DNA from: Dallia pectoralis | Lineage: Eukaryota; Chordata; Actinopteri; Esociformes; Umbridae | DNA: 64,000 nt | NCBI GenBank assembly: GCA_029465975.1 | Contig: CM055750.1 | Span: forward strand, 485,689 to 549,688 | Direction of reading: 5' to 3' | Notes under the pieces: generated by a model | What the model was told of the DNA's origin: nothing | What the model saw: the letters and a program-made list of their open reading frames with translations, nothing else | Databases searched by the model: none | Made by a program: the position numbers and the translations under genes | In this document: positions 12,646 to 25,490 of the stretch, in pieces | Layout of the letters: each line of letters begins with the position of its first letter | How positions within the stretch are numbered: position 1 is the first letter of the stretch

Positions 12646-13423
12646 ACAGTGTGTACACAGCCTATGAGAGTAGCCTCAAGTTAGAGGTTGAGGAGTGAAG
12701 GTTGTGTGTCTGGGTGACGTGTGAAGAATTAACATGGTGGACATTAGCCATCCCCTTACATTATATCAGTGTGGCAGACAGGAACATGAATATGGACACA
12801 TACGCACAAACGCACACATGCACACACACACACACACACACACAGACAGACACACACAGACTAGCCATCCCCTTATATTATGTCAGTGTGGCAGACAGGA
12901 ACACGAATATGGACACACACACAAAACAACCATCCAGCGTTAATAACGTCCACAGGCTATTATTACAGACAGATGACAGCTGCTCTTTCCTGGCTCTTTG
13001 AAACTACTTTCTTTCAGAATCATTTGTTCCTCCATCCGGGTGACGAGAGGCTTTACAATTATTGACTGGTATCCATCCAATAAAGCCATTAACACCCCCA
13101 ACAAAAAGAAAAGATCAAGCACACTGACATGCTAATAATGCAGATTAATGTACTAGATATTACAACAGAGGTCAAGGTCAGAGTTTAAACAGTGCATATG
13201 AATTCCTTTTAATCTTTATTCCTCTGATTTCCCGTCTGTTATTGATGGCACTGACTGTGCAGGTGTCAACTAACCCATGTAACAACCTAAATGTGAAAGC
13301 TGAATGGTGATCTGTTCATAGCTCATCAGTTATTTACATATTTTAAATTTCCACTCAGTGACTCTGAGGTTTAGTTTTATATGACTTATGACTTTTGGTT
13401 AAGTATGGGGTTAGAATTTGGGA
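12646..13423. other. Intronic stretch with one partial duplication
   Basis: A segment around AGCCATCCCCTTA(C/T)ATTAT and GTGTGGCAGACAGGAACA occurs twice (about 12747-12800 and 12863-12918), separated by a CA/CAGA run. No gene recognised. Confidence 0.55.
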
Positions 13424-13880
13424 TATGTTTAAGAATTAAAGGTTAAGTTAAGGAGTTAGGGTGCGGTTAACGTTAGGGATTAGGGTTATGGGTTAGGTTA
13501 AGGAGTTAGGGTGCGGTTAACGTTAGGGGTTAGGGTTATGGGTTAGGTTAAGGAGTTAGGGTGCGGTTAACGTTAGGGGTTAGGGTTATGGGTTAGGTTA
13601 AGGATTTAGGGTGCGGTTAACGTTAGGGGTTAGGGTTATGGCTTAGGGTTATGGGTTAGAGCTTAGGGTTATGGGTTAGAGCTTAGGGTTAGGGTTGTGG
13701 GTTAGGGTTATGGGTTAGAGCTTAGGGTTATGGGTTAGGGTTATGGGTTGGGGTTATGGGTTAGGGTTGTGGCTTAGGGATTAGGGTTATGGCTTAGGGT
13801 TATGGGTTAGGGTTATGGGTTGGGGTTATGGGTTAGGGTTGTGGGTTAGGGTTGTGGGTTAGGGTTATGGGTTAGGGTAA
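13424..13880. repeat. Interstitial telomere-like TTAGGG-rich tract
   Basis: Four 50-bp units around GGAGTTAGGGTGCGGTTAAC start at 13451, 13501, 13551 and 13601. Degenerate (TTAGGGTTATGGG)n follows to 13880, with many GGGTTA hexamers but no long perfect (TTAGGG)n. Confidence 0.88.
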
Positions 13881-15216
13881 CCACACCTCGGACCAGTGTG
13901 TCATTCACACAGAAACAACAGGGTAACCACAGTTACTGGGTGTGCTACACGCAAATGGAAAATAAACCCTGCAGGTGCTGAGTAAAGTCTCTCACTCTCC
14001 TAATGGACCGGCGCCGGAGCTTTCAGGGGTAAATTGATGTCAGCAGCGCCGGCGGAGTTTGCATAAAAACGTGGGAAGATGAGGGAAGGGAAAGTTTGTT
14101 CAGGAGTTAAGAGCAAATTGACAGCTGCCTGCTGAACGAAAGCTTTCAAAGAATTGTAACCGTGTAAAAAGTCAAACACTGGATCGTACCGGAGTCAGCT
14201 CGTGTTCAAGTAATAGAGGTTATTTATGCAGGTTAAAAACACAAGCATACATCTGACGCAAAATATGTACCGGATGTTTTCCATCCTCTTCTTGATGCAG
14301 GGTTTGGAAAATAGCAGGCAGAGCTGTTACACGAGAAACAGGTTGATGCTTGAGTTCTACAGCCGTAATGCACAACTGAGACAAACAGACGGTGGGACTT
14401 TAAGCCGGCTTTCACCAATCAACACAACCAGAGTACTGGACCATTCAGACAAGTTACATAAAGCAGCTCCATTTGTCAGAAGTTGTCCCCCGCCTGATAT
14501 TTTCATTAAGATAATCTACAGAGTGACATTTATAACGGCCTGTTAAAATCAAGATGTATTGCAGATTGTTACGAGGTGGCAAATAACAAATCAATCCATC
14601 TCTCTGCCTAAAACATCTTACAGTTCAGGCTTTAATCATTTAAAAGACAATCAGCCTATCCTCAGAGAATACACAACCTGATGTTCTACTGTTCTACGTT
14701 AGCCTGGAAGAGCTTTCTGAGGAAACGGGCTCTGTCAGGTCCTATTGCCCGATGTGACAAACCAAAACAAGCCCCTTCACATGAGCGCAGAACACCAGTT
14801 TGGCTTCATTTTCTCATTTATCGACAGATTAAGTCAAACTGTTCACGGAAAGTGGAGGCTTGAGAACCGTGTATAAAGTTGAGGTGTAAAAAAAAGTGTG
14901 CCAGGAGCTCAGCTTGCCAGCAGATAGAGGGGTTCTGTTTGCATACATGTACTGGTGACATTATTTGGAGAACTGTGAAATCACCTCACTTCATTGTTTA
15001 CAGTTATTTGTTGGGGCTTTTGGTTCTCTCTAATTCTCTTAAGTTCAGGCTGTTTTAATAGAAAACCAATCAAATTGGATGTTCACAACAACACTTTAGA
15101 ACTGCTCTGTTGTTGTGATGGTCAGTCAGCAAAGCAAATGCCTACATAATTGGATCCCAATAGTTTTAGTTGCATTGATGACCTGGAATAGGCCAGTTTG
15201 TAGTTATTCAGGAAGG
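13881..15216. other. Longest repeat-free stretch of the left half
   Basis: About 1.3 kb without tandem repeats. A GC-rich patch (GGACCGGCGCCGGAGC, AGCAGCGCCGGCGGAG) lies at about 14003-14055. A 106-codon plus frame (14226-14546) and its minus shadow match nothing I recognise. It could be a conserved non-coding or untranslated region. Confidence 0.45.
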
Positions 15217-17044
15217 TTACACATGGTGATGGATGCTAACGGCTACACATGGTGATGGATGCTAACGGCTACACATGGTGATGGATGCTAACGGCTACAC
15301 ATGGTGATGGATGCTAACGGCTACACATGGTGATGGATGCTAACGGCTACACATGGTGATGGATGCTAACGGCTACACATGGTGATGGATGCTAACGGCT
15401 ACACATGGTGATGGATGCTAACGGCTACACATGGTGATGGATGCTAACGGCTACACATGGTGATGGATGCTAACGGCTACACATGGTGATGGATGCTAAC
15501 GGCTACACATGGTGATGGATGCTAACGGCTACACATGGTGATGGATGCTAACGGCTACACATGGTGATGGATGCTAACGGCTACACATGGTGATGGATGC
15601 TAACGGCTACACATGGTGATGGATGCTAACGGCTACACATGGTGATGGATGCTAACGGCTACACATGGTGATGGATGCTAACGGCTACACATGGTGATGG
15701 ATGCTAACGGCTACACATGGTGATGGATGCTAACGGCTACACATGGTGATGGATGCTAACGGCTACACATGGTGATGGATGCTAACGGCTACACATGGTG
15801 ATGGATGCTAACGGCTACACATGGTGATGGATGATAAAGGCTACACATGGTGATGGATGCTAACGGCTAACATGGTGATGGGCTAACGGCACATGGTGAT
15901 GGATGCTAACGGCTACACATGGTGATGGATGCTAACGGCTACACATGGTGATGGATGCTAACGGCTACACATGGTGATGGATGCTAACGGCTACACATGG
16001 TGATGGATGCTAACGGCTACACATGGTGATGGATGGCTACACATGGTGATGGATGCTAACGGCTACACATGGTGATGGATGCTAACGGCTACACATGGTG
16101 ATGGATGCTAACGGCTACACATGGTGATGGATGCTAACGGCTACACATGGTGATGGATGCTAACGGCTACACATGGTGATGGATGCTAACGGCTACACAT
16201 GGTGATGGATGATAACGGCTACACATGGTGATGGATGCTAACGGCTACACATGGTGATGGATGATAAAGCCTACACATGGTGATGGATGCTAACGGCTAC
16301 ACATGGTGATGGATGCTAACGGCTACACATGGTGATGGATGCTAACGGCTACACATGGTGATGGATGATAAAGGCTACACATGGTGATGGATGCTAACGG
16401 CTACACATGGTGATGGATGCTAAAGGCTACACATGGTGATGGATGCTAACGGCTACACATGGTGATGGATGCTAACGGCTACACATGGTGATGGATGCTA
16501 ACGGCTACACATGGTGATGGATGCTAACGGCTACACATGGTGATGGATGCTAAAGGCTACACATGGTGATGGATGCTAACGGCTACACATGGTGATGGAT
16601 GCTAACGGCTACACATGGTGATGGATGATAAAGGCTACACATGGTGATGGATGATAAAGGCTACACATGGTGATGGATGATAACGGCTACACATGGTGAT
16701 GGATGCTAACGGCTAAACATGGTGATGGATGCTAACGGCTACACATGGTGATGGATGATAAAGGCTACACATGGTGATGGATGCTAACGGCTACACATGG
16801 TGATGGATGCTAACGGCTACACATGGTGATGGATGCTAACGGCTACACATGGTGATGGATGCTAACGGCTACACATGGTGATGGATGCTAACGGCTACAC
16901 ATGGTGATGGATGCTAAAGGCTACACATGGTGATGGATGCTAACGGCTACACATGGTGATGGATGCTAACGGCTACACATGGTGATGGATGCTAACGGCT
17001 ACACATGGTGATGGATGCTAACGGCTACACATGGTGATGGATGC
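15217..17044. repeat. 26-bp minisatellite, about 70 copies
   Basis: Core CTACACATGGTGATGGATGC followed by TAACGG. The left third is almost perfectly homogeneous. From about 15830 rightward variants GATAAAGG and GCTAAAGG and a few deletions (about 15865-15895, 16034) appear. Confidence 0.97.
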
Positions 17045-17449
17045 CTCAAACCGACATGAACATTATTTTTGCTTCGTCAAAAAAAATTCTGGAAGAACCA
17101 ATCATTGATGCATTTGTCTTGATTCCACATTGATTCTGTCCACATTTGTGGGCAGTAATTATTGTAGTTTAACCATCAGACCAAACATAATATTGTGCTT
17201 AACAGTCACACTCAACTTTCTCTTTCATAACGCAACCAAATGACCGGCAGGCAGACAGGTAAACAGGCAGACAGGAAGACAAGCAGACAGGCAGGCAGAT
17301 ATAACGTTCTTTCAATATAAAACAACTATAATTAAGCAACATGGGTTATCATACAGTATATTGCATCACAATTCAGAGCTGTTCTTAAGAACGATACATA
17401 ATATTAGGGCCTACAACAGCTGTTGGCTAATGGGCAACTTGTGTTAAGT
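17045..17449. other. Non-repetitive stretch with a short CAGG run
   Basis: CAGGCAGACAGG-type run at about 17245-17300. No gene recognised. Confidence 0.5.
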
Positions 17450-17890
17450 ATCTGACCGAGACAACGACCGGAACAACTAGTGAGACAACGACCGGAACAA
17501 CTAGCGAGACAGCGGCCGGACCACTAGCGAGACAACGGCCGGAACAACTAGCGAGACAACGGCCGGACAACTAGCGAGACAACGGCCGGACAACTAGTGA
17601 GACAACGACCGGACAACTAGCGAGACAACGGCCGGACAACTACCGAGACAACGACCGGACAACTAGTGAGACAACGGCCGGACAACTAGTGAGACAACGA
17701 CCGGACAACTAGCGAGACAACGGCCGGACAACTAGCGAGACAACGGCCGGACAACAAGCGAGACAACGGCCGGACAACTAGTGAGACAACGGCCGGACAA
17801 CTAGTGAGACAACGACCGGACAACTAGCGAGACAACGGCCGGACAACTAGCGAGACAACGACCGGAACAACGACCAGGACAACGGCCAGG
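17450..17890. repeat. 24-bp minisatellite, about 18 copies
   Basis: Core GCGAGACAACGGCCGGACAA followed by CTA. Variants include GTGAGACAACGACCGG and units with an extra A. Confidence 0.94.
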
Positions 17891-17950
17891 ACAACAGCCA
17901 ATATAACAACGAGCTCAAGACCGGGACAACAATTGGGCCAACGACCAGAC

Positions 17951-20739
17951 TTTCTTTATGGAGGACTATTACCTTCCTTTCTTTATGGAGGACTATTACC
18001 TTCCTTTCTTTATGGAGGACTATTACCTTCCTTTCTTTATGGAGGACTATTACCTTCCTTTCTTTATGGAGGACTATTACCTTCCTTTCTTTATGGAGGA
18101 CTATTACCTTCCTTTCTTTATGGAGGACTATTACCTTCCTTTCTTTATGGAGGACTATTACCTTCCTTTCTTTATGGAGGACTATTACCTTCCTTTCTTT
18201 ATGGAGGACTATTACCTTCCTTTCTTTATGGAGGACTATTACCTTCCTTTCTTTATGGAGGACTATTACCTTCCTTTCTTTATGGAGGACTATTACCTTC
18301 CTTTCTTTATGGAGGACTATTACCTTCCTTTCTTTATGGAGGACTATTACCTTCCTTTCTTTATGGAGGACTATTACCTTCCTTTCTTTATGGAGGACTA
18401 TTACCTTCCTTTCTTTATGGAGGACTATTACCTTCCTTTCTTTATGGAGGACTATTACCTTCCTTTCTTTATGGAGGACTATTACCTTCCTTTCTTTATG
18501 GAGGACTATTACCTTCCTTTCTTTATGGAGGACTATTACCTTCCTTTCTTTATGGAGGACTATTACCTTCCTTTCTTTATGGAGGACTATTACCTTCCTT
18601 TCTTTATGGAGGACTATTACCTTCCTTTCTTTATGGAGGACTATTACCTTCCTTTCTTTATGGAGGACTATTACCTTCCTTTCTTTGGAGGACTATTACC
18701 TTCCTTTCTTTATGGAGGACTATTACCTTCCTTTCTTTATGGAGGACTATTACCTTCCTTTCTTTATGGAGGACTATTACCTTCCATTCTTTATGGAGGA
18801 CTTTCCTTTCTTTATGGAGGACTATTACCTTCCATTCTTTATGGAGGACTATTACCTTCTTTCTTTATGGAGGACTATTACCTTCCTTTCTTTATGGAGG
18901 ACTATTACCTTCCTTTCTTTATGGAGGACTATTACCTTCCTTTATTTATGGAGGACTATTACCTTCCTTTATTTATGGAGGACTATTACCTTCCTTTCTT
19001 TATGGAGGACTATTACCTTCCTTTCTTTATGGAGGACTATTACCTTCCTTTCTTTATGGAGGACTATTACCTTCCTTTCTTTATGGAGGACATTTTCCTT
19101 CCTTTCTTTATGGAGGACTATTACCTTCCTTTCTTTATGGAGGACTATTTTCCTTCCTTTCTTTATGGAGGACTATTACCTTCCTTTCTTTATGGAGGAC
19201 TATTACCTTCCTTTCTTTATGGAGGACTATTACCTTCCTTTCTTTATGGAGGACTATTACCTTCCTTTCTTTATGGAGGACTATTACCTTCCTTTCTTTA
19301 TGGAGGACTATTACCTTCCTTTCTTTATGGAGGACTATTACCTTCCTTTCTTTATGGAGGACTATTACCTTCCTTTCTTTATGGAGGACTATTACCTTCC
19401 TTTCTTTATGGAGGACTATTACCTTCCTTTCTTTATGGAGGACTATTACCTTCCTTTCTTTATGGAGGACTATTACCTTCCTTTCTTTATGGAGGACTAT
19501 TACCTTCCTTTCTTTATGGAGGACTATTACCTTCCTTTCTTTATGGAGGACTATTACCTTCCTTTCTTTATGGAGGACTATTACCTTCCTTTCTTTATGG
19601 AGGACTATTACCTTCCTTTCTTTATGGAGGACTATTACCTTCCTTTCTTTATGGAGGACTATTACCTTCCTTTCTTTATGGAGGACTATTACCTTCCTTT
19701 CTTTATGGAGGACATTTTCCTTCCTTTCTTTATGGAGGACTATTACATTCCTTTCTTTATGGAGGACTATTACCTTCCTTTCTTTATGGAGGACTATTAC
19801 CTTCCTTTCTTTATGGAGGACTATTACCTTCCTTTCTTTATGGAGGACTATTACCTTCCTTTCTTTATGGAGGACTATTACCTTCCTTTCTTTATGGAGG
19901 ACTATTACCTTCCTTTCCTTCCTTTCTTTATGGAGGACTATTACCTTCCTTTCTTTATGGAGGACTATTACCTTCCTTTCTTTATGGAGGACTATTACCT
20001 TCCTTTCTTTATGGAGGACTATTACCTTCCTTTCTTTATGGAGGACTATTACCTTCCTTTCTTTATGGAGGACTATTACCTTCCTTTCTTTATGGAGGAC
20101 TATTACCTTCCTTTCTTTATGGAGGACTATTACCTTCCTTTCTTTATGGAGGACTATTACCTTCCTTTATTTATGGAGGACTATTACCTTCCTTTCTTTA
20201 TGGAGGACTATTACCTTCCTTTCTTTATGGAGGACTATTACCTTCCTTTCTTTATGGAGGACTATTACCTTCCTTTCTTTATGGAGGACTATTACCTTCC
20301 TTTCTTTATGGAGGACTATTACCTTCCTTTCTTTATGGAGGACTATTACCTTCCTTTCTTTTATGGAGGACTATTACCTTCCTTTCTTTATGGAGGACTA
20401 TTACCTTCCTTTCTTTATGGAGGACTATTACCTTCCTTTCTTTATGGAGGACTATTACCTTCCTTTCTTTATGGAGGACTATTACCTTCCTTTCTTTATG
20501 GAGGACTATTACCTTCCTTTCTTTATGGAGGACTATTACCTTCCTTTCTTTATGGAGGACTATTACCTTCCTTTCTTTATGGAGGACTATTACCTTCCTT
20601 TCTTTATGGAGGACTATTACCTTCCTTTCTTTATGGAGGACTATTACCTTCCTTTCTTTATGGAGGACTATTACCTTCCTTTCTTTATGGAGGACTATTA
20701 CCTTCCTTTCTTTATGGAGGACTATTACATTCCTTTCTT
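17951..20739. repeat. 27-bp minisatellite, about 103 copies
   Basis: Core TTTCTTTATGGAGGACTATT followed by ACCTTCC. Most units are identical. Rare variants have CATTCTTT, TTATTT, CATTTTCC or single-base indels (about 18685, 18805, 19915, 20360). Being nine codons long and free of stops in three plus frames, it generates overlapping open frames of 693 to 955 codons (MEDYYLPFF, FLYGGLLPS and LSLWRTITF repeats). These are not credible proteins. Confidence 0.97.
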
Positions 20740-21187
20740 CTTACATATCGTCTCCCAGAAGACTGACTTTGCCCTAATCTCACAGATCTATTGCCAATAG
20801 ATTTCCCACCAGAGTTCAAACTCTCATTGGTGATTCACAGGATGGAAAGATACACCCCCCCACACACACACACACACACACACGCACACAAACACAGACA
20901 CACGAGCACACACACACACACGTATATACGCACGCTTCACTAAGCTCTGGGGACCTCCTTTAATAGTCTTTCACTTCTGAGGGATCTGATAAGTCCAGGG
21001 AGCAGAGGGGAGTTTAAATAGTGATCGCTCTGAAGACGGCAGGGTGGGGGGGGCGGAAGGAGGGTCGGAGCGAGGGGGCAGGGCCAGAGAGAGGAGGGCA
21101 GGGCCAGAGTGATGGGGGAGGGCCAGAGAGATGGGGGAGGGCCAGAGAGACAGAGGGAGGGCCGGAGTGACATAGGGAGGGCAGAAG
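20740..21187. other. CA run and G-rich short repeats
   Basis: CA-rich run at 20858-20925. Irregular AGGGCCAGAG(A/T)GA(T/C) repeats on a G-rich strand occupy about 21045-21185. No gene recognised. Confidence 0.65.
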
Positions 21188-22096
21188 TGACAGGGTTTGA
21201 GTTTACACCAGCATTACCATACATCCATAAGGTTTGAGTTTACACCAGCACTAGAATACATCCATAAGGCTTGAGTTTACACCAGCACTAGAATACATCC
21301 ATAGGGTTTGAGTTTACACCAGCATTACCATACATCCATAGGGTTTGAGTTTACACCAGCATTAGAATACATCCATAAGGTTTGAGTTTACACCAGCACT
21401 AGAATACATCCATAGGGTTTGAGTTTACACCAGCATAACCATACGTCCATAAGGTTTGAGTTTACACCAGCACTAGAATACATCCATAAGGTTTGAGTTT
21501 ACACCAGCACTAGAATACATCCATAGGGTTTGAGTTTACACCAGCATTACCATACATCCATAGGGTTTGAGTTTACACCAGCATTAGAATACATCCATAA
21601 GGTTTGAGTTTACACCAGCACTAGAATACATCCATAGGGTTTGAGTTTACACCAGCATTAGAATACATCCATAGGGTTTGAGTTTACACCAGCATAACCA
21701 TACGTCCATAAGGTTTGAGTTTACACCAGCACTACAATACATCCATAGGGTTTGAGTTTACACCAGCATTACCATACATCCATAGGGTTTAAGTTTACAC
21801 CAGCACTAGAATACATCCATAGGGTTTGAGTTTACACCAGCATTAGAATACATCCATAAGGTTTGAGTTTACACCAGCACTAGAATACATCCATAGGGTT
21901 TGAGTTTACACCAGCACTAGAATACATCCATAGGGTTTGAGTTTACACCAGCACTAGAATACATCCATAGGGTTTGAGTTTACACCAGCATTACCATACA
22001 TCCATAGGGTTTGAGTTTACACCAGCATTAGAATACATCCATAGGGTTTGAGTTTACACCAGCATTAGAATACATCCATAAGGTTTGAGTTTACAC
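21188..22096. repeat. 37-bp minisatellite, about 25 copies
   Basis: Core GTTTGAGTTTACACCAGCA(T/C)T followed by AGAATACATCCATA(G/A)G. Units alternate between TTACCATAC, TTAGAATAC and CTAGAATAC classes, and groups of units seem to recur. Confidence 0.95.
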
Positions 22097-23174
22097 CCAT
22101 AGCACATTTATATGTGTCTGCTCTGCACAGAAACTTGATACAGTTCCGACACAATTGCCAGAAGGTGGCAACCAAATACATTGGCATCTCGTGTGTTCCT
22201 TAATACATCTAAAACATGTGAGTTATGTAAACACGCTCTTAGAGTGATGGTATAGTAGCTGGGGTCACAGCCAACTTGGGGAAATGAAGTGGGGTCAGTG
22301 AAATAAAAAGCAAGAGGGCTACAACAAAGAACAAATGATTGTATGGAACAATGCGTATATTTTTGGAACGAATGAAAAGAAAAATAGAATTTCAGGACAT
22401 CTATTCAATATACTGAGTCGAATAGAATCAGGCAACTTAAAACATTTAACTTACCAAAACAAAGGTTTTGTTAATAGATTTGTGGTGACGTTGAGAAATA
22501 TATAGCAAAGGATTTCCAACGGTGAAAAGGCTTGATTCCAACTGACCCAGGGAGTCAGAATGAGCCAATGAAGTGGAGAAGGCTTGCTACATTTAAACAT
22601 AATGTTTTGCCTGGAAAGCACATTTACCTCAGGGCAGCTATGAAAAGAAACCTCAGGCTTAGAGGAGTGTAATAAGAAACATTATTATGAGAACATGGTA
22701 AAACAGAAGAACAAACCCCTCACACACAAGCTTGTGTATGCTTGCCAACACGTTTGAATCTTTATGGAGATCTGAGACCAATCATTCACCCAGTAATCTA
22801 TATTCCCTGACTCCTAGCCCAAACCCTAACCTTAACATAGCCCTAACATCTAACCCCAAACACAACCAGTAATATATACTATATGCTTTTATTCCTCAAC
22901 CTAAACCCTAGCTAATTAAAAAATAGTTGGGACATTCCAAAATAAACATAAAGACCTATTTTTCAGGTTTTACAGGGACATCATTTGACCATTAGTACAC
23001 ATACCTAAATACCACAGGTCTAAGGTTAAAACAGGCCTCGTCTGGTCATTCTATCGCTGGGAATTCTTAGTATCAGAGGCAAACTGTTTTAAAAGACATG
23101 AACTTTTCCAGTTTCCAAATGGGAAAAGAAAAGTTACTATGAATGTCCATTAAGTTTCTGAACAGTGTTTATGT
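22097..23174. other. Repeat-poor intronic stretch
   Basis: About 1.1 kb with no tandem array and no recognisable coding. A degenerate CCCTAA-like patch lies at about 22818-22860. Confidence 0.55.
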
Positions 23175-23400
23175 ACTGATCCGGAGAAAGTGAGAGAGGA
23201 GAGAAAAAGATAAAGAAAGTGAGGAGAGAGAAAAAGAGAGAAAGGAGAGAAAAAGATAAAGAAAGTGAGAGAGGAGAGAAAAAGATAAAGAAAGTGAGAG
23301 AGGAGAGAAAAAGATAAAGAAAGTGAGAGAGGAGAGAGAAAAAGATAAAGAAAGTGAGAGAGGAGAGAGAAAGATAAAGTGAGAGAAAAAGAGAGGGAAG
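23175..23400. repeat. Polypurine GAGA/AAAGATAAAG repeat
   Basis: Repeats of GAGAAAAAGATAAAGAAAGT with GAGAGAG linkers, almost purely purine on the plus strand, so triplex formation is possible. Frames are artefacts. Confidence 0.9.
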
Positions 23401-23467
23401 GAAAAACAAGATTCAAGTGGAAGTTTACTAAACAACAAACCGATACACCAAATGACCGAATGATCCT

Positions 23468-23630
23468 AAAGACCTCCCTCCCAGTGTGAAAAGACCTCCC
23501 TCCCAGTGTGAAAAGACCTCCCTCCCAGTGTGAAAAGACCTCCCTCCCAGTGTGAAAAGACCTCCCTCCCAGTGTGAAAAGACCTCCCTCCCAGTGTGAA
23601 AAGACCTCCCTCCCAGTGTGAAAAGACCTT
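23468..23630. repeat. 22-bp minisatellite, about 7 copies
   Basis: Perfect units of GACCTCCCTCCCAGTGTGAA plus AA. Confidence 0.95.
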
Positions 23631-23664
23631 CCTATAACAGGCAACAGGTAACAACCACACAAAC

Positions 23665-23668
<4 letters not shown>

Positions 23669-23726
<58 letters not shown>
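23669..23726. repeat. CA microsatellite
   Basis: About 29 CA dinucleotides. Confidence 0.96.
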
Positions 23727-23727
<1 letters not shown>

Positions 23728-24072
23728 CCTTTCCATTACAGCTATTAAAGCATTGTTCTTCTACTTTAGTTAGAGGGACTTCCTCCTTCCCCTGATGATG
23801 TGAAGTTAGTGGGAATCCCTAATCTGGGGTCGATTCGGGACATTTGCATAAATGCATAGACCATCATGCCTCGCTAATAGAACAGCATTTTAATACACAA
23901 TTAGAGCGCTCAATAGCATCTGCTAATTAGCCTGGCGTTAGAAACCCAGGTTTGCATACAGAGAGAGACTCAGAGCTGAGCTAGCGTTAGCCACCAGGGA
24001 GAGGTGAACTCAATCCATTTAACTAAGGTTCATTTAACCCAGCAGGTTTCCTCGTTCCCCTCGTCTCATTTG
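23727..24072. other. Repeat-free stretch, possible conserved non-coding element
   Basis: Contains ATTTGCATAAATGCATAG (octamer-like) and CTGCTAATTAGCCTGG (homeodomain-like TAATTA) at about 23842-23935. No coding recognised. A regulatory role is inference only. Confidence 0.35.
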
Positions 24073-24177
24073 GGGTGTATGTGTGTACCTTTGTGTGTAT
24101 GTGTGTACCTTTGTGTGTATGTGTGTACCTTTGTGTGTATGTGTGTACCTTTGTGTGTGTGTGTGTGTGTGTGTACA
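24073..24177. repeat. 20-bp TG-rich repeat, 4 copies, plus TG run
   Basis: GTGTGTATGTGTGTACCTTT repeated four times, then a TG microsatellite. Confidence 0.93.
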
Positions 24178-24189
24178 GCATGGTAAGAG

Positions 24190-24337
24190 ACTTTCCAGTC
24201 AGCCATTCCAGTCAGCCATTCCAGTCAGCCATTCCAGTCAGCCATTCCAGTCAGCCATTCCAGTCAGCCATTCCAGTCAGCCATTCCAGGCAGCCATTCC
24301 AGGCAGCCATTCCAGTCAGCCATTCCAGTCAGTCTGC
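24190..24337. repeat. 13-bp minisatellite, about 11 copies
   Basis: Unit CAGTCAGCCATTC; two units have CAGG for CAGT. Confidence 0.94.
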
Positions 24338-25039
24338 AGGTATCAGTCACTCCTGCACCTGTCTGGTTTATGGAAAATGTCAGTTCCAAACACCCATCTT
24401 AAGTTAAGATCTGATCCTAGTACAGTAAGTTGGAAATGAGCTGTTTTCAGCTGGCGTATGTGTACATTGAGGCCAGCATGTGTGAGAGTATCTGTCCAGA
24501 GCGTGTGGTTCTGTAAGTCTGAGCGTCTGGACACAAGAAACATCAAAGCCTAGATCTTTGGCCAGAAGGCCCAGTGTGTGACGCCCATTTCTCCCTGAGT
24601 GCAACACGTTTCCTGTCTCTTTTCAGTTGTTCAGCAGCGTTCTGTGTGATTACCTATTAAACTGAGGACACACTCTGAATCTGCGCCACTCCAATAGCTT
24701 TACACATGACCCAAAGACCCAGCTGGAAAGTGAAAAAACACATAGTGTCAGTGCTTCCCTTAGAATGGGTATGTGCGCACGCGCGCGCGCACGCACACGC
24801 ACACGCACACGCACACACACACACACGTCATTAAGCACTAAAACAAGTACCCTATTACTCCAGACACTTGACCCAAACTCAATTAAACGCATTGAACACC
24901 ACACTTCTAAAAACCGCCCATTCTATCTGCAAGCCGAGACAGAATTGGGGCTGAAACAGAAGGTTTGAATGAGTCCAATAGATTTAAACATATACATTGT
25001 TACCAGAAAGCCGAGAAATCCACAGAAATCCACAGGTAG
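24338..25039. other. Non-repetitive stretch with a CG/CA run
   Basis: Alternating GCGCGCGC/ACGCACAC run at 24776-24827. No gene recognised. Confidence 0.55.
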
Positions 25040-25490
25040 TCCACTGGGTACTCAGCACTGACGCTGGTACTCAGCACTGACGCTGGTACTCAGCACTGAC
25101 GCTGGGTACTCAGCACTGACGCTGGGTACTCAGCACTGACGCTAGGTACTCAGCACTGACGCTGGGTACTCAGCACTGACGCTAGGTACTCAGCACTGAC
25201 GCTAGGTACTCAGCACTGACGCTAGGTACTCAGCACTGACGCTAGGTACTCAGCACTGACGCTAGGTACTCAGCACTGACGCTAGGTACTCAGCACTGAC
25301 GCTAGGTACTCAGCACTGACGCTAGGTACTCAGCACTGACGCTAGGTACTCAGCACTGACGCTAGGTACTCAGCACTGACGCTAGGTACTCAGCACTGAC
25401 GCTAGGTACTCAGCACTGACGCTAGGTACTCAGCACTGACGCTAGGTACTCAGCACTGACGCTAGGTACTCAGCACTGACGCTAGGTACG
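25040..25490. repeat. 20-bp minisatellite, about 22 copies
   Basis: Unit TACTCAGCACTGACGCTAGG. Early units have GCTGG or GCTGGG; the right two thirds are perfectly homogeneous. Confidence 0.96.

Noticed and set aside
17933..20800. 955-codon, 939-codon and 693-codon open frames
   Set aside because: All are translations of a stop-free 27-bp tandem repeat in different frames, with no non-repeat domain and no splice or start context.
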